Below are positions 41,722 through 51,438 of a DNA stretch of 64,000 bases, piece by piece. The notes under the pieces are model-generated. The model had not been told where the DNA came from, searched no databases, and worked only from the letters and a program-made list of their open reading frames with translations. The stretch lies in NCBI RefSeq assembly GCF_000785105.2, contig NZ_CP018906.1, forward strand, positions 1,240,001 to 1,304,000. The letters run 5' to 3'. The position numbers were made by a program, and so were the translations under genes. The DNA comes from Lentilactobacillus curieae. Its GTDB lineage: Bacteria > Bacillota > Bacilli > Lactobacillales > Lactobacillaceae. Position 1 is the first letter of the stretch, and each line of letters opens with the position of its first letter.

Positions 41722-43089
41722 TTAATCAATTTCTTCTTCTGCCGGACCATTATCTGGTTCACCAGCATGTTTTTTACTTTGGTAATAGAACACTGGAATT
41801 CCAATGATAACGAAGACAAATGAAGTTAATACTCCAACTAAGTCTGATTGGATTTCACTAACAATCACGAACAATGAACCAAGGATGGCAACGATTGGCG
41901 TGATTGGGAAGAGTGGAGTTGAGAATACTCGTTTCTTACCAGCATTCCGCTTTCTGAGCAAGAATACACCAACGAAGGCCATTACGTAGAAGCAGTAAAC
42001 CGTAAAGATACATAGTTCTGATAAACGGTCAGCGTTAGCAAAAACAATCATCAAAGCAACGATTGCTAGTTCACCAACAGTTGAAAAGATTGGTGTGTGA
42101 CTCTTTGGGTGAAGGTATGAGAGAGTCTTTGAAAATGGTAGTTGGTTCCGACGAGCCATTGCGTACATGATCCGTGGGAAAGTCATAATCTTACCATTCA
42201 TACAGCCCACGATTGAAATAATAATTCCAATACTTAGAATCTTACCACCAACGTCACCAAAGGCTTGATTGGCAATGTAAGGAATTGCACTAGTTCCGAG
42301 TGAGTGAATCTTTTCAGCAGGAATTGCTCGATAAACCCCAAAGGAAACTAACAAGTAAATTGCCAAAACTGCAAGGATCCCGTAAGTAATTGCTTGTGGC
42401 AATAATTTACGAGGGTTCTTGATTTCACCACCAAGGTTAGCAACTAGGATCCAACCATCAAAGGCGAACAGCGTTGCTAGGATGGCAACACCAAAGTTAC
42501 CAGCAGTTGCATGAACCTCTGAAATACTTTGACCGAAGGCATCGTGTTTACCGAAGAACAAACCAAAGATGATCAGTGCTCCAACCGGAACGAGCTTACA
42601 TAAAGTTGTAATAATAGCAAAAGTTGCTCCGTATCGGTTTGAAAACAGGTTTAAAATTCCAACGGCGATAACTGTACCGATAGCAAGTGGAATGTTCCAG
42701 CTTGATGGGAAACCAAAGAAGTCAGACAACAAAATTGCTAGGTAGGCACCAAGAGAAGCAATCATTGCTGGGCCGTAAATAATGATTTGCATCCAGCCAG
42801 ATAGGAATCCCCAAAGCTTACCGTACAGTTTTTCCATGTAGACATATAAACCACCAGTTTGTGGTAATTGTGAGGCAATTTCAGCAATTGTCAGACCAGC
42901 AGTTAGAGTTAAAATCCCACCAGCTATCCATGCTAGCAATCCCATCGTGGTTGAGCCAGCGTCATCCAAAACGGCTGATTGTCTAACGAACACACCGGCA
43001 CCAATAATCGTACCGATAACTAATGATAGTGCTGACCATAAACCTAGGTCACGGTCTAGTGAAACCTTCTTTTGATTATCTTGTTGCAT
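41722..43089 (-). CDS. APC family amino acid permease (LAT/SteT-like)
   Basis: A 455-residue, 12-helix amino acid carrier. LWSALSLVIGTIIGAGVFVR near residue 17 is the helix-1 substrate motif, followed by GLLAWIAGGILTLTAGLTIAE and LPQTGGLYVYMEKLYG in helix 2-3. The pattern resembles SteT-type serine/threonine exchangers. The C-terminus is acidic and cytoplasmic. It lies 29 bases after hflX on the same strand and may share its transcript. AAGGAG precedes the ATG. The substrate is a guess. Confidence 0.87.
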   Translation of the reverse strand: MQQDNQKKVSLDRDLGLWSALSLVIGTIIGAGVFVRQSAVLDDAGSTTMGLLAWIAGGILTLTAGLTIAEIASQLPQTGGLYVYMEKLYGKLWGFLSGWMQIIIYGPAMIASLGAYLAILLSDFFGFPSSWNIPLAIGTVIAVGILNLFSNRYGATFAIITTLCKLVPVGALIIFGLFFGKHDAFGQSISEVHATAGNFGVAILATLFAFDGWILVANLGGEIKNPRKLLPQAITYGILAVLAIYLLVSFGVYRAIPAEKIHSLGTSAIPYIANQAFGDVGGKILSIGIIISIVGCMNGKIMTFPRIMYAMARRNQLPFSKTLSYLHPKSHTPIFSTVGELAIVALMIVFANADRLSELCIFTVYCFYVMAFVGVFLLRKRNAGKKRVFSTPLFPITPIVAILGSLFVIVSEIQSDLVGVLTSFVFVIIGIPVFYYQSKKHAGEPDNGPAEEEID

Positions 43090-43118
43090 AGCAAAAACTC
43101 CTTCTCATTTGCCAGGGG

Positions 43119-44405
43119 CTAATCTTCCTCTGGGAGGATGTAGCCGCCATATCTCTTAAAATCAACGTCATTAAGCTCTACTTTGATCATTGTACCGTTG
43201 GCATCATAGTCGGTAGAGATGACGTTAGTATTGTCATTTAAATATGAAATGATGTCGCCTTTGTCAAACGGAATCATCAATGTGACTGTGTGGTAATTAT
43301 CAAAAATCTTTTCCTTAATAATTGAAACCAATTGTTGAAGTGATGATTCATCTAGGGCTGACATTATTAGGTTATCGCCTTCGCGACTTGGGAAGGTGAC
43401 TTCTAACTTGTCTGCCTTGTTAAACGCGATGATGGTTGGAATACCGGTGACGCCAACGTCATTTAACGTATCTTCAGTTGTTTTCATCATCAAATCGCGA
43501 TTTTCGTCTGAATAATCAACCACTTGAATTAGTAAGTCAGCGTTAGCAGCTTCAGCCAAAGTTGATTTAAATGCTTCAACCAGTTGGTGAGGCAGTTGGC
43601 TAACAAATCCAACGGTATCACTTAGTAAGAACGTTTTTGAATCTGGTAAAGTCAGCTTTCTAACTGAGGTATCCAAGGTTGCAAATAACATGTTCTTAAC
43701 CATTACTTGTTTGTCGACATTTTCACCGAACAAGTTGATCAATCCGTTCATAACGGTAGACTTTCCAGCGTTGGTATATCCAACTAAGGCAACTGTTGGT
43801 AGGTTACTCTTATCACGCTGCTTGCGTTTAACATCAGAGGCTTTACCTAGCTCCTTAAGTTCGTGACGAACGTGTGAAATTCGGTCTTGTAAGGTCCGTC
43901 GATTTAATTCCAATTGTGATTCACCAGAACCACGGTTGGTAAATCCTCCGCCACCACCGGAACCTGTTTGCTGGTCAAGACGTTGACTAGCTGAGGTATG
44001 CAATCTAGGCATTTGGTATTGCAATTTAGCGAGCTCAACTTGGAGTTTAGCTTCACGGGATTGTGCTCGGTTGGCAAAGATTTCTAAAATCAACCCGGTT
44101 CGGTCGATGATTTTAGCATTGGTTTGCTTTTCAATATTCCGAATTTGACTTGGTGATAGTTCGTCGTTAGCAACCACTGTGTTAGCACCAGTGTCTTGAA
44201 CCACTGTGGCAAGTTCTTCAATCTTTCCTTTACCAAAGTAGGTTGATGCGTCTGGACGATCTAACTTTTGAATCAATGTTTCGGTCACAGTCATGTTATT
44301 TGCTGTGGCTAAATTATTTAATTCTTCTATTGAATAGTTAAAATTTTTAGACCCGCGATTTAGGCCAATTGTAATTACGGGAGTTTTTTCTTCGAGTTCT
44401 GTCAT
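43119..44405 (-). CDS. hflX: Ribosome-associated GTPase HflX
   Basis: 428 residues: an N-terminal HflX domain with STYFGKGKIEEL, a helical linker with the Gly-rich loop GSGGGGGF, then a G domain with G1 GYTNAGKST, G3 DTVGF and G4 FNKAD. It splits stalled 70S or 100S ribosomes under stress. The ATG at 44405 follows AGGAGG; an in-frame ATG at 44444 has no such site. The APC permease gene follows on the same strand. Confidence 0.93.
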   Translation of the reverse strand: MTELEEKTPVITIGLNRGSKNFNYSIEELNNLATANNMTVTETLIQKLDRPDASTYFGKGKIEELATVVQDTGANTVVANDELSPSQIRNIEKQTNAKIIDRTGLILEIFANRAQSREAKLQVELAKLQYQMPRLHTSASQRLDQQTGSGGGGGFTNRGSGESQLELNRRTLQDRISHVRHELKELGKASDVKRKQRDKSNLPTVALVGYTNAGKSTVMNGLINLFGENVDKQVMVKNMLFATLDTSVRKLTLPDSKTFLLSDTVGFVSQLPHQLVEAFKSTLAEAANADLLIQVVDYSDENRDLMMKTTEDTLNDVGVTGIPTIIAFNKADKLEVTFPSREGDNLIMSALDESSLQQLVSIIKEKIFDNYHTVTLMIPFDKGDIISYLNDNTNVISTDYDANGTMIKVELNDVDFKRYGGYILPEED

Positions 44406-44595
44406 TGACTGCCTCCTGATTTGATGTGTCTTAGTATAGCACACAAGTGTTTAATTTTTGTAGACAAATTGTTTTTTTCATCACTTTGTAACATAAACAT
44501 TTCTGAGATTAAATAAAATCTAATTATTAGCACTGTAATATCAGCGTTTATGAATGATTTGCAAGGCTGATTAGCGATTACATTAAAATGAAATG

Positions 44596-44624
44596 TTGAT
44601 TTTAATCTAATTTTAATTTAAAAT
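44596..44624 (+). promoter_or_regulatory. Promoter of the first oppA
   Basis: TTGATT, 17-base spacer, TAAAAT. The 30-base stretch is nearly identical (three differences, two of them a T/C swap) to the one before the second oppA. It holds two ATTTTAAT repeats 11 bases apart, so a regulator could bind here too. Confidence 0.65.
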
Positions 44625-44657
44625 TAAGAACATTATACAAGTAGAGGGTGAAAGTGA

Positions 44658-46277
44658 ATGAAGTTGAAGAGTGGTATTAAGATTGCCGGTTTAGCTCTAT
44701 TGTCTGGACTGGTACTTGCAGGGTGTGGGAAACAATCCTCATCTGAATCAAGCAAGAAAGAAATTAGCTGGATGCAGATCAACAGTTTGACAACAATGGA
44801 TCCTTCAAAGGCGACTGACCAAATTTCTGGCCAGACGCAAAATGGAACTAATGAAGGTTTGCTAAGAATGTCGACTGACAACAAGGTTATTCCGGGAGTA
44901 GCCAAGAATTACACCATCTCTAAAGATGGAAAAACTTGGACGTTTAACTTACGGAAATCTAAGTGGAACGACGGTAGTGCTGTTACAGCCCAGGACTTTG
45001 TCTATGCTTGGCGGCGAACGTTAAATCCCAAGACTGCCTCACAATACGCATACATATTTGACCATATTAAAAATGCTAACGAGGTCAACACTGGCAAAAA
45101 GCCGTTGAGTGCGTTGGGAGTTAAGGCCGAAGGTAAATATAAGCTGGTAGTTACTTTAGCTAAACCCCAAAGCTACTTCAAGTATTTGGTTGCCCAGTCT
45201 TACTTCATGCCCCAAAAGGCGAGCTACGTTAAGAAATTTGGTGCCAAGTACGGGACAACAGCTAATGATTTGGCATACAACGGTCCTTTCGTTTTGAAAG
45301 GCTGGAATGGGACCAATGATACTTGGACCTTAGTTAAGAACAAGAATTACTGGAATGCTAAGGCAGTTAAGTTGAACAAAATTAATTTCCAAACAGTTAA
45401 GGATCCTTCGACAGGATTGAATCAGTACCAAAGTGGCAAACTTGACGTGGTTACGTTAAGTGGCCAACAGGTTAAGAACTACAAGAATAATAAGGAATTT
45501 GCTTCACGGAAGGTCGCTTCGACTTGGTATCTTGAAATGAACCAACGCAAGATTCCATTCTTTAAGAATAAGAATATACGTAAGGCAATTTCATTAGCAA
45601 TTGACCGTGATCAATTGGCAAACAAGGTGCTAGCCGACGGTTCAGTTGCTGCCAAAGGGTTTGTAGCAACTGACATGTCACTTCACGATGGCAAAGATTT
45701 TGCAGACGCATCATACGTTAAGGGTGCAGTTAGTCAAAATCTCGCCCAAGCTAAGAAGTACTGGGCAAAGGGAATGAAAGAAGAGGGCAAAAAATCAGTT
45801 TCATTCACATTAATGGGTGATGATACAGACCAAGCCAAGAAGACAAATGAGTTTGTTCAAAGCCAATTGTCAAAACTGCCTGGGTTTAAGGTAACTAACC
45901 AGAACTTGCCATACAAGACGAGATTACAACGCTCTGCTGATGGTCAATTCCAGATGGTACTTTCAGGGTGGACTGGTGACTTCCCAGATCCAATTACATT
46001 CTTATCATTGATGACATCTCACAACACTTATAACAATGGTCGTTGGGGCAATAAACAATATGATAAGTTGATTGCGAATGCTGAAGGTAAAGACGCTAAC
46101 AATACTGATAAACGCTGGGACGATATGGTTCAAGCTGAAAAAATATTGGTAAATGATGAAGGGGTCGTTCCACTTTATCAACAAGTTACGCCACAGCTGG
46201 TTAAATCAAACATCAAAGGAATTCAATTCTTCCCAACAGCACCAATTTGGGACTGGAGTAAAGTAACGATCAAATAG
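44658..46277 (+). CDS. oppA: Oligopeptide ABC importer, binding lipoprotein OppA, copy 1
   Basis: 539 residues. The lipobox LAGC gives Cys23 as the lipid anchor. The SBP_bac_5 fold is plain: KDGKTWTFNLRKSKWNDGS near residue 92, TAQDFVYAWRRTLNPKTASQ, LAYNGPFVLKGWNGT and PFFKNKNIRKAISLAIDRDQ. It binds peptides outside the cell for OppBCDF. A paralogue of the same length follows at 46654. It has its own promoter, and a hairpin after the stop. GAGGGTG precedes the ATG. Confidence 0.92.
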   Translation: MKLKSGIKIAGLALLSGLVLAGCGKQSSSESSKKEISWMQINSLTTMDPSKATDQISGQTQNGTNEGLLRMSTDNKVIPGVAKNYTISKDGKTWTFNLRKSKWNDGSAVTAQDFVYAWRRTLNPKTASQYAYIFDHIKNANEVNTGKKPLSALGVKAEGKYKLVVTLAKPQSYFKYLVAQSYFMPQKASYVKKFGAKYGTTANDLAYNGPFVLKGWNGTNDTWTLVKNKNYWNAKAVKLNKINFQTVKDPSTGLNQYQSGKLDVVTLSGQQVKNYKNNKEFASRKVASTWYLEMNQRKIPFFKNKNIRKAISLAIDRDQLANKVLADGSVAAKGFVATDMSLHDGKDFADASYVKGAVSQNLAQAKKYWAKGMKEEGKKSVSFTLMGDDTDQAKKTNEFVQSQLSKLPGFKVTNQNLPYKTRLQRSADGQFQMVLSGWTGDFPDPITFLSLMTSHNTYNNGRWGNKQYDKLIANAEGKDANNTDKRWDDMVQAEKILVNDEGVVPLYQQVTPQLVKSNIKGIQFFPTAPIWDWSKVTIK

Positions 46278-46285
46278 AACAAATA

Positions 46286-46330
46286 AGGACCGGCGATATC
46301 CAAAAGATGGATATTTTGTCGGTCCTTATT
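46286..46330 (+). terminator. Hairpin terminator after the first oppA
   Basis: AAGGACCGGC and ATATCC pair with GGATAT and GTCGGTCCTT, leaving small bulges. Only a short T/A tail follows, so termination may be partial. Confidence 0.65.
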
Positions 46331-46584
46331 CATATTTATAAGGCTAAATAGTTGACAATCATTAGAAAAAATGAGAATGACTCTTGCTTGATGAAATGAA
46401 ACTATTTTGGATGATGAAATTCCACTAATAAACCTTGATATAATTTATTTTTCAGTCGGTTCAGGGCTTGAACCGGTTTCAGTAAAACGCATTAACTGTT
46501 ACTACTATGATGCGTGGTGGCGTTTATGAGTGTTTGTTAAGTAAAAATGATAATGAAAAACAAAATAAAAATGTGCCTTTAGCA
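46331..46584 (+). other. Long spacer before the second oppA
   Basis: No gene. A TATAAT at 46439-46444 lacks a good -35. Two hairpins follow: CGGTTCA/TGAACCG (46457-46474) and ACGCAT/ATGCGT (46487-46517). They could be part of a leader or a decayed element. I see no match to a known riboswitch. Confidence 0.4.
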
Positions 46585-46613
46585 TTGATTTTAATTTAAT
46601 TTTAATCTAAAAT
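46585..46613 (+). promoter_or_regulatory. Promoter of the second oppA
   Basis: TTGATT (46585-46590), 17-base spacer, TAAAAT (46608-46613). It is a near copy of the first oppA promoter, spacer included. Confidence 0.65.
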
Positions 46614-46653
46614 ATATCTATTCTGAATACAGAAAATAAGAGGGGTGCTTATT

Positions 46654-48273
46654 ATGAAATTAAGCTCAGTTGCAAAATTGGGTGGAGTTGCTGTCTTCGC
46701 TGCTTTAATCTTAGCAGGTTGTGGTAGTAATTCTTCTCAAGGTGGCAGTTCAAAGACTTTGAACTGGACCGAAAGTGCTAACTTACCAACTATGGATTTG
46801 TCAAAGGCTACTGATATTGTGTCAGGTCGGATGACAAACTCTACTGGTGAAGGTTTATTACGTTTAGCTGCCAACAACAAAGTTGTTCCTGGTGTTGCTA
46901 AGAGCTACAAGGTTTCTAAGGATGGAAAGACTTGGACTTTCAACCTTCGTAAATCAAATTGGAGTAATGGTAAGCCAGTTACTGCTAAAGACTTCGTCTA
47001 CTCATGGCAACGGACAGTTAATCCAAAGACTGCATCACAATATGCATACATATTTGGCAACATTGTGAATGCTAACAATGTCAACACTGGCAAACTACCA
47101 CTTTCTAAGTTAGGGGTAGAAGCTAAGGGAGACTACAAGCTAGTCGTTCACTTGATCAAGCCACAAAGTTTCTTCAAGTACATGGTTGCTCAAACTTACT
47201 ACTTCCCAGAAAATAAAGCCGCTGTTCAAAAGAACGGTTCTAAGTACGGTACTACAAGTAAAGCACTTGTATACAACGGACCATTCAAGATGACTAACTG
47301 GAACGGTACTAACGATTCATGGAAGTTAGTTAAGAATAACCAGTACTGGAACAAGAACAAAGTTAAGTTAGATGCGGTTAACGTTCAAGTTATCAAGGAT
47401 CCATCAACTGCCTTGAACAGTTACCAAAGCAACAAGATTGATTTCACCACCCTTAACGGTACTCAAGTTAAGCAATACAAGAATAACAAGGAATACCACG
47501 TTAACAAGGAAGCTTCAACATTCTATCTAGAAATGAACCGTAAGAAGGATCCGATCTTCAAGAATGCTAATATCCGTAAGGCCTTGTCATACGCAATCGA
47601 CCGTAAGCAAATGGCTGACAAAGTGTTAGCTGATGGTTCAACTGCTCCTAAGGGCTACGTTCCAGCAAACATGTCTAAGCACAATGGTAAGGACTTTGCT
47701 GATGCTGCATACTCAAAGAACGGTGTTTCATACAACTTAGCTCAAGCTAAGAAGTACTGGGCAAAAGGTTTGAAGGAAACTGGTAAGAAGTCAGTTACCT
47801 GGAACTTACTTTCTGATGATACAGATGGTGCTAAGAAGTCCACAGAGTTTGTTCAAAGCCAACTCGAAAAACTTCCTGGCTTGAAGATCAATAACCAAAA
47901 CTTACCATTCAAGACTCGTCTTTCACGTTCAACTGATGGTAACTTCGATTTAGTAATTACCGCTTGGATTGCTGATTACCCAGACCCAAGTAACTTCCTT
48001 GATTTGATGACTTCAACCAACTCACAAAACAATGGTAAGTTTAAGAACGCTGAATACGATAAGTTAGTCAAGGATTACGGTGGTAAGGATGCCAACAATG
48101 AAACTGCTCGTTGGAATGACATGGTGAAGGCTGAAAAGATTTTAATGGATCAAAACGCCATCATCCCACTTTATCAAACAGGTAAATCTGGTTTACTCAA
48201 GTCAAGAGTCAGTGGATTTGAATACTTCCCAACATCTCCAGAATATGGATTTGAAAATGCGTCAGTTAAGTAA
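46654..48273 (+). CDS. oppA: Oligopeptide ABC importer, binding lipoprotein OppA, copy 2
   Basis: 539 residues, a clear duplicate of the upstream oppA: lipobox LAGC (Cys23), then WTFNLRKSNWSNGKPVTAKD, LVYNGPFKMTNWNGTNDSW and NANIRKALSYAIDRKQ. Pocket-facing regions differ (for example TAWIADYPDPSNFLDL against SGWTGDFPDPITFLSL), so peptide preference may differ. The codons look more uniformly optimised than copy 1, which hints at higher expression. The ATG at 46654 lies after GAGGGG. oppB follows after a weak terminator. Confidence 0.92.
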   Translation: MKLSSVAKLGGVAVFAALILAGCGSNSSQGGSSKTLNWTESANLPTMDLSKATDIVSGRMTNSTGEGLLRLAANNKVVPGVAKSYKVSKDGKTWTFNLRKSNWSNGKPVTAKDFVYSWQRTVNPKTASQYAYIFGNIVNANNVNTGKLPLSKLGVEAKGDYKLVVHLIKPQSFFKYMVAQTYYFPENKAAVQKNGSKYGTTSKALVYNGPFKMTNWNGTNDSWKLVKNNQYWNKNKVKLDAVNVQVIKDPSTALNSYQSNKIDFTTLNGTQVKQYKNNKEYHVNKEASTFYLEMNRKKDPIFKNANIRKALSYAIDRKQMADKVLADGSTAPKGYVPANMSKHNGKDFADAAYSKNGVSYNLAQAKKYWAKGLKETGKKSVTWNLLSDDTDGAKKSTEFVQSQLEKLPGLKINNQNLPFKTRLSRSTDGNFDLVITAWIADYPDPSNFLDLMTSTNSQNNGKFKNAEYDKLVKDYGGKDANNETARWNDMVKAEKILMDQNAIIPLYQTGKSGLLKSRVSGFEYFPTSPEYGFENASVK

Positions 48274-48296
48274 TTAAACACAAAGTTTACCCAATT

Positions 48297-48324
48297 GAGA
48301 CTGGTTAATCTTCCAGTCTCTTTT
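48297..48324 (+). terminator. Partial terminator between the second oppA and oppB
   Basis: GAGACTGG pairs with CCAGTCTC across 8 bases, followed by only four T. Such a hairpin would let more binding protein than permease be made. Confidence 0.65.
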
Positions 48325-48363
48325 GCGGTATTACGTACCTAAAAGAAATGAGAGGAATCTCGT

Positions 48364-49284
48364 ATGGTTAAGTATCTCGGAAAAAGAATTTTTTATATTC
48401 TTGTTACTTTATTCTTGGTAACAACAATTACCTTTTTCTTGATGAAATACATGCCAGGGACACCGTTTACTAACCAAGCAAAGATGTCACCTGAACAGAT
48501 TCACCAAGTTAAAGAACAATATGGACTAACTAAGCCACTCTGGTATCAATATTTGGCATATCTTGGTGGGGTTGTTCATGGTGACTTTGGAACCTCATTC
48601 CAATTTAGTGACCAACCAGTTTCATATCTGATTGGAACTAGAATTGGACCTTCTCTACAATTGGGTGCTCAAGCCATGGTTGTCGGTGTTATTGCCGGAA
48701 TCATCTTGGGAGCCTTCGGTGCCGTTAAGAAGGATACTTGGGCTGATACCGCAGCAACTATCGTGGCTATCTTAGGAATTTCAATTCCTTCATTCGTTTT
48801 GGCCATCCTGTTGCAATACTACCTAGGGCTTAAATTGAAGCTCTTCCCAATCGCTGATTGGCAAGGATTTGCTTATACGGTTCTACCAACGTTAGCGTTG
48901 GCGGCCGCGCCACTGGCTGAGTCGGCCAGGTTTATGCGAACCGAAATGGTTGACGTGCTTAATTCGGACTATATTGAGCTGGCAAAGGCCAAGGGACTCA
49001 ATAAGTTCGGGATTATTTACCACCACGCCTTGCGGAACAGTTTGATTCCGCTGGTTACCATCGTGGGTCCACTAGCCGTTAACATTATGACTGGTTCAAT
49101 GGTTGTTGAAAACATCTTCTCAATTCCCGGAATTGGTGAGCAATTCGTTAAGTCAGTTTTGACTAACGATTACCCAACCATCATGGGATTGACGATTATG
49201 TACAGTTTCATGTTGTGTGTTGTGTTGTTGATCACTGATATCATGTACGGAATCATTGATCCACGAATTAGAATTAACAAGTAG
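48364..49284 (+). CDS. oppB: Oligopeptide ABC importer, permease OppB
   Basis: A 306-residue permease with six helices. The OppB hallmark MKYMPGTPF is near residue 28, and the coupling loop SDYIELAKAKGLNKFGIIYH near 205. The C-terminal MYGIIDPRIRINK is typical. It forms the peptide channel with OppC. GAGAGGAA precedes the ATG. Confidence 0.93.
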   Translation: MVKYLGKRIFYILVTLFLVTTITFFLMKYMPGTPFTNQAKMSPEQIHQVKEQYGLTKPLWYQYLAYLGGVVHGDFGTSFQFSDQPVSYLIGTRIGPSLQLGAQAMVVGVIAGIILGAFGAVKKDTWADTAATIVAILGISIPSFVLAILLQYYLGLKLKLFPIADWQGFAYTVLPTLALAAAPLAESARFMRTEMVDVLNSDYIELAKAKGLNKFGIIYHHALRNSLIPLVTIVGPLAVNIMTGSMVVENIFSIPGIGEQFVKSVLTNDYPTIMGLTIMYSFMLCVVLLITDIMYGIIDPRIRINK

Positions 49285-49297
49285 GAGGAAGAGAATA

Positions 49298-50329
49298 ATG
49301 GCAGATAATGCTAAGAAATTATCACCAGATGATTTCAAGTTAATGTCCGACACTGGTCAGGCATTCTTGGATCGCGAAAAAATTTCAGCGCCATCATTAA
49401 CTTTCTTACAAGATTCGTGGCGTAGATTGAAAAAGAACAAAGCAGCAATGGTTTCATTGATTATCCTAGTGATCATCATTATCTTGGCGTTCACTTCAAG
49501 TTTCTGGCAACCACATAATCCAAATGCAACCAATCCTAACTTGGCAAACTTGCCTCCTAAGATTCCTGGAATTGACATTAACGGATTTAACGGAACTTTG
49601 AATCAGTCGGGAACAAGAGTTGATGCTTATGCTCAAGCCGGTGCTGGTAAGGGGATTCACTACCTTATGGGTACTGATTACCTTGGTCGTGACTTGTTCT
49701 CGCGGGTACTTTACGGTACTAGAATTTCATTGATCATCGCCTTAGTTGCCAGTTTCTTCGACCTAACCATTGGGGTTCTTTACGGAATCGTTTCAGGTTG
49801 GAAGGGTGGCCGAGTTGATAACGTTATGCAACGGATTATTGAAATTATGCTTTCAATTCCATACATCGTTATCATGGTGCTTTTGATTTTGGTATTGAAA
49901 CCAGGTATGAGTGCCATCATCTTGGCTATCGCCATTACCAGCTGGATCAACATGGCCCGACTGGTAAGAGCTCAAACTTTGGAACTTAAAAACCAAGAGT
50001 TTATCTTGGCAGCAAGAACTTTGGGTGAAAGCCCACTTAAGATTGCCTTTAAGCACCTTTTGCCCAACTTGAGTAGTGTTATCATCATCAACATGATGTT
50101 CACTATCCCAACCGCAATCTTTAACGAAGCGTTCCTTTCATACATTGGTATCGGAATTAGTGCTCCACAAGCCTCACTTGGTACTTTGATCAGTGATGGC
50201 CAAAAGAACTTCCAATTCTTGCCTTACCAAATGTGGTATCCAGCAATCGTGCTGTCAATTTTGATGATTGCATTTAACATCCTCGGTGATGGTTTGCGTG
50301 ATGCATTCGATCCAAAGAGTAGGGAGTAG
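49298..50329 (+). CDS. oppC: Oligopeptide ABC importer, permease OppC
   Basis: A 343-residue permease: a long N-terminal cytoplasmic arm, one helix, an extracellular loop with YLMGTDYLGRDLFSRVLYGT near residue 125 (the OppC signature), then five helices with the loop NQEFILAARTLGESPLKIAF. The ATG at 49298 lies after AGGAGGAAG, 13 bases past the oppB stop; the frame upstream lies inside oppB. Confidence 0.93.
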   Translation: MADNAKKLSPDDFKLMSDTGQAFLDREKISAPSLTFLQDSWRRLKKNKAAMVSLIILVIIIILAFTSSFWQPHNPNATNPNLANLPPKIPGIDINGFNGTLNQSGTRVDAYAQAGAGKGIHYLMGTDYLGRDLFSRVLYGTRISLIIALVASFFDLTIGVLYGIVSGWKGGRVDNVMQRIIEIMLSIPYIVIMVLLILVLKPGMSAIILAIAITSWINMARLVRAQTLELKNQEFILAARTLGESPLKIAFKHLLPNLSSVIIINMMFTIPTAIFNEAFLSYIGIGISAPQASLGTLISDGQKNFQFLPYQMWYPAIVLSILMIAFNILGDGLRDAFDPKSRE

Positions 50330-50340
50330 GTGATTTTGAG

Positions 50341-51438
50341 ATGGAAAATGAAAAGAATGTGCTAGAGGTTAGAAATCTCGAAATCAACTTTAAGACGTAC
50401 GCAGGTACGGTTAACGCTATTCGTGATGTTAGTTTTGATTTACGTAAGGGTGAAACCCTTGCAATTGTTGGGGAATCTGGTTCAGGTAAGTCAGTTACGA
50501 CTCGTTCAATCATGGGACTACTTGCAAACAATGCGGTGGTTGCCAATGGTTCAATTACGTACAAGGACCAAGACCTATTAAAGAAGTCAGATAAAGAAAT
50601 GGATGAACTTCGTGGTAAGGATATCGCTGAAATTTTCCAAGACCCAATGACTTCACTAGACCCAACTATGAAAATTGGTAAACAAATCGCTGAACCTTTG
50701 ATGATCCATAAAGGGATGAAGAAGGAAAAGGCGTATGCTCAAGCATTGGAAATGATGAAGTTAGTTGGTATCACTGACGCTGAAAAGCGGATCAACAACT
50801 ATCCTCACCAATTCTCAGGTGGTATGAGACAACGGATCGTTATTGCGATTGCGTTGGTCAACTACCCAGAAATCTTGATTGCTGATGAGCCCACCACTGC
50901 GTTGGACGTTACAATTCAAGCTCAGATTCTTGATTTGATGAAAGAACTTCAGGAAAAAATCAACACTTCAATTATTTTCATCACCCATGACCTTGGTGTG
51001 GTTGCCGGAATGGCTGACCGGGTTGCGGTTATGTATGCTGGAAAAATTGTTGAGTATGGTACCGTTGACGAAATTTTCTACAATCCTAAGCACCCCTATA
51101 CTTGGGGATTGTTGAACTCAATGCCAACCCTTGATACTGAAGGTTCAGAATTACCATCAATTCCAGGAACACCGCCTGATTTGTTGGATCCACCGGCAGG
51201 GGATGCGTTTGCTCCAAGAAATCCGTACGCCTTAAAGGTAGATACGGAACAAGAACCACCTTTCTTTAAAGTTTCAGACACTCACTATGCTGCAACTTGG
51301 TTATTGGACGAACGGGCACCAAAAGTGACCCCTCCAGATCCAATTATTCAACGTCAAAAGCACTTTGCTGAGTTGGTCGAAAAAGAGAAGAGCCGTAGTT
51401 TAGGCGCACACGTTAATGAACAGGAGGAACAACTTTAA
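50341..51438 (+). CDS. oppD: Oligopeptide ABC importer, ATPase OppD
   Basis: A 365-residue ABC ATPase. Walker A GESGSGKS is near residue 41, the signature FSGGMRQR near 159, and Walker B LIADEPTTALDVT near 178. The C-terminal oligopeptide/dipeptide domain (NPKHPYTWGLLNSMP) is present, but the usual cysteines of its iron-sulfur-like motif are missing. It powers peptide uptake with OppF. It overlaps oppF by one base. Confidence 0.93.
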   Translation: MENEKNVLEVRNLEINFKTYAGTVNAIRDVSFDLRKGETLAIVGESGSGKSVTTRSIMGLLANNAVVANGSITYKDQDLLKKSDKEMDELRGKDIAEIFQDPMTSLDPTMKIGKQIAEPLMIHKGMKKEKAYAQALEMMKLVGITDAEKRINNYPHQFSGGMRQRIVIAIALVNYPEILIADEPTTALDVTIQAQILDLMKELQEKINTSIIFITHDLGVVAGMADRVAVMYAGKIVEYGTVDEIFYNPKHPYTWGLLNSMPTLDTEGSELPSIPGTPPDLLDPPAGDAFAPRNPYALKVDTEQEPPFFKVSDTHYAATWLLDERAPKVTPPDPIIQRQKHFAELVEKEKSRSLGAHVNEQEEQL

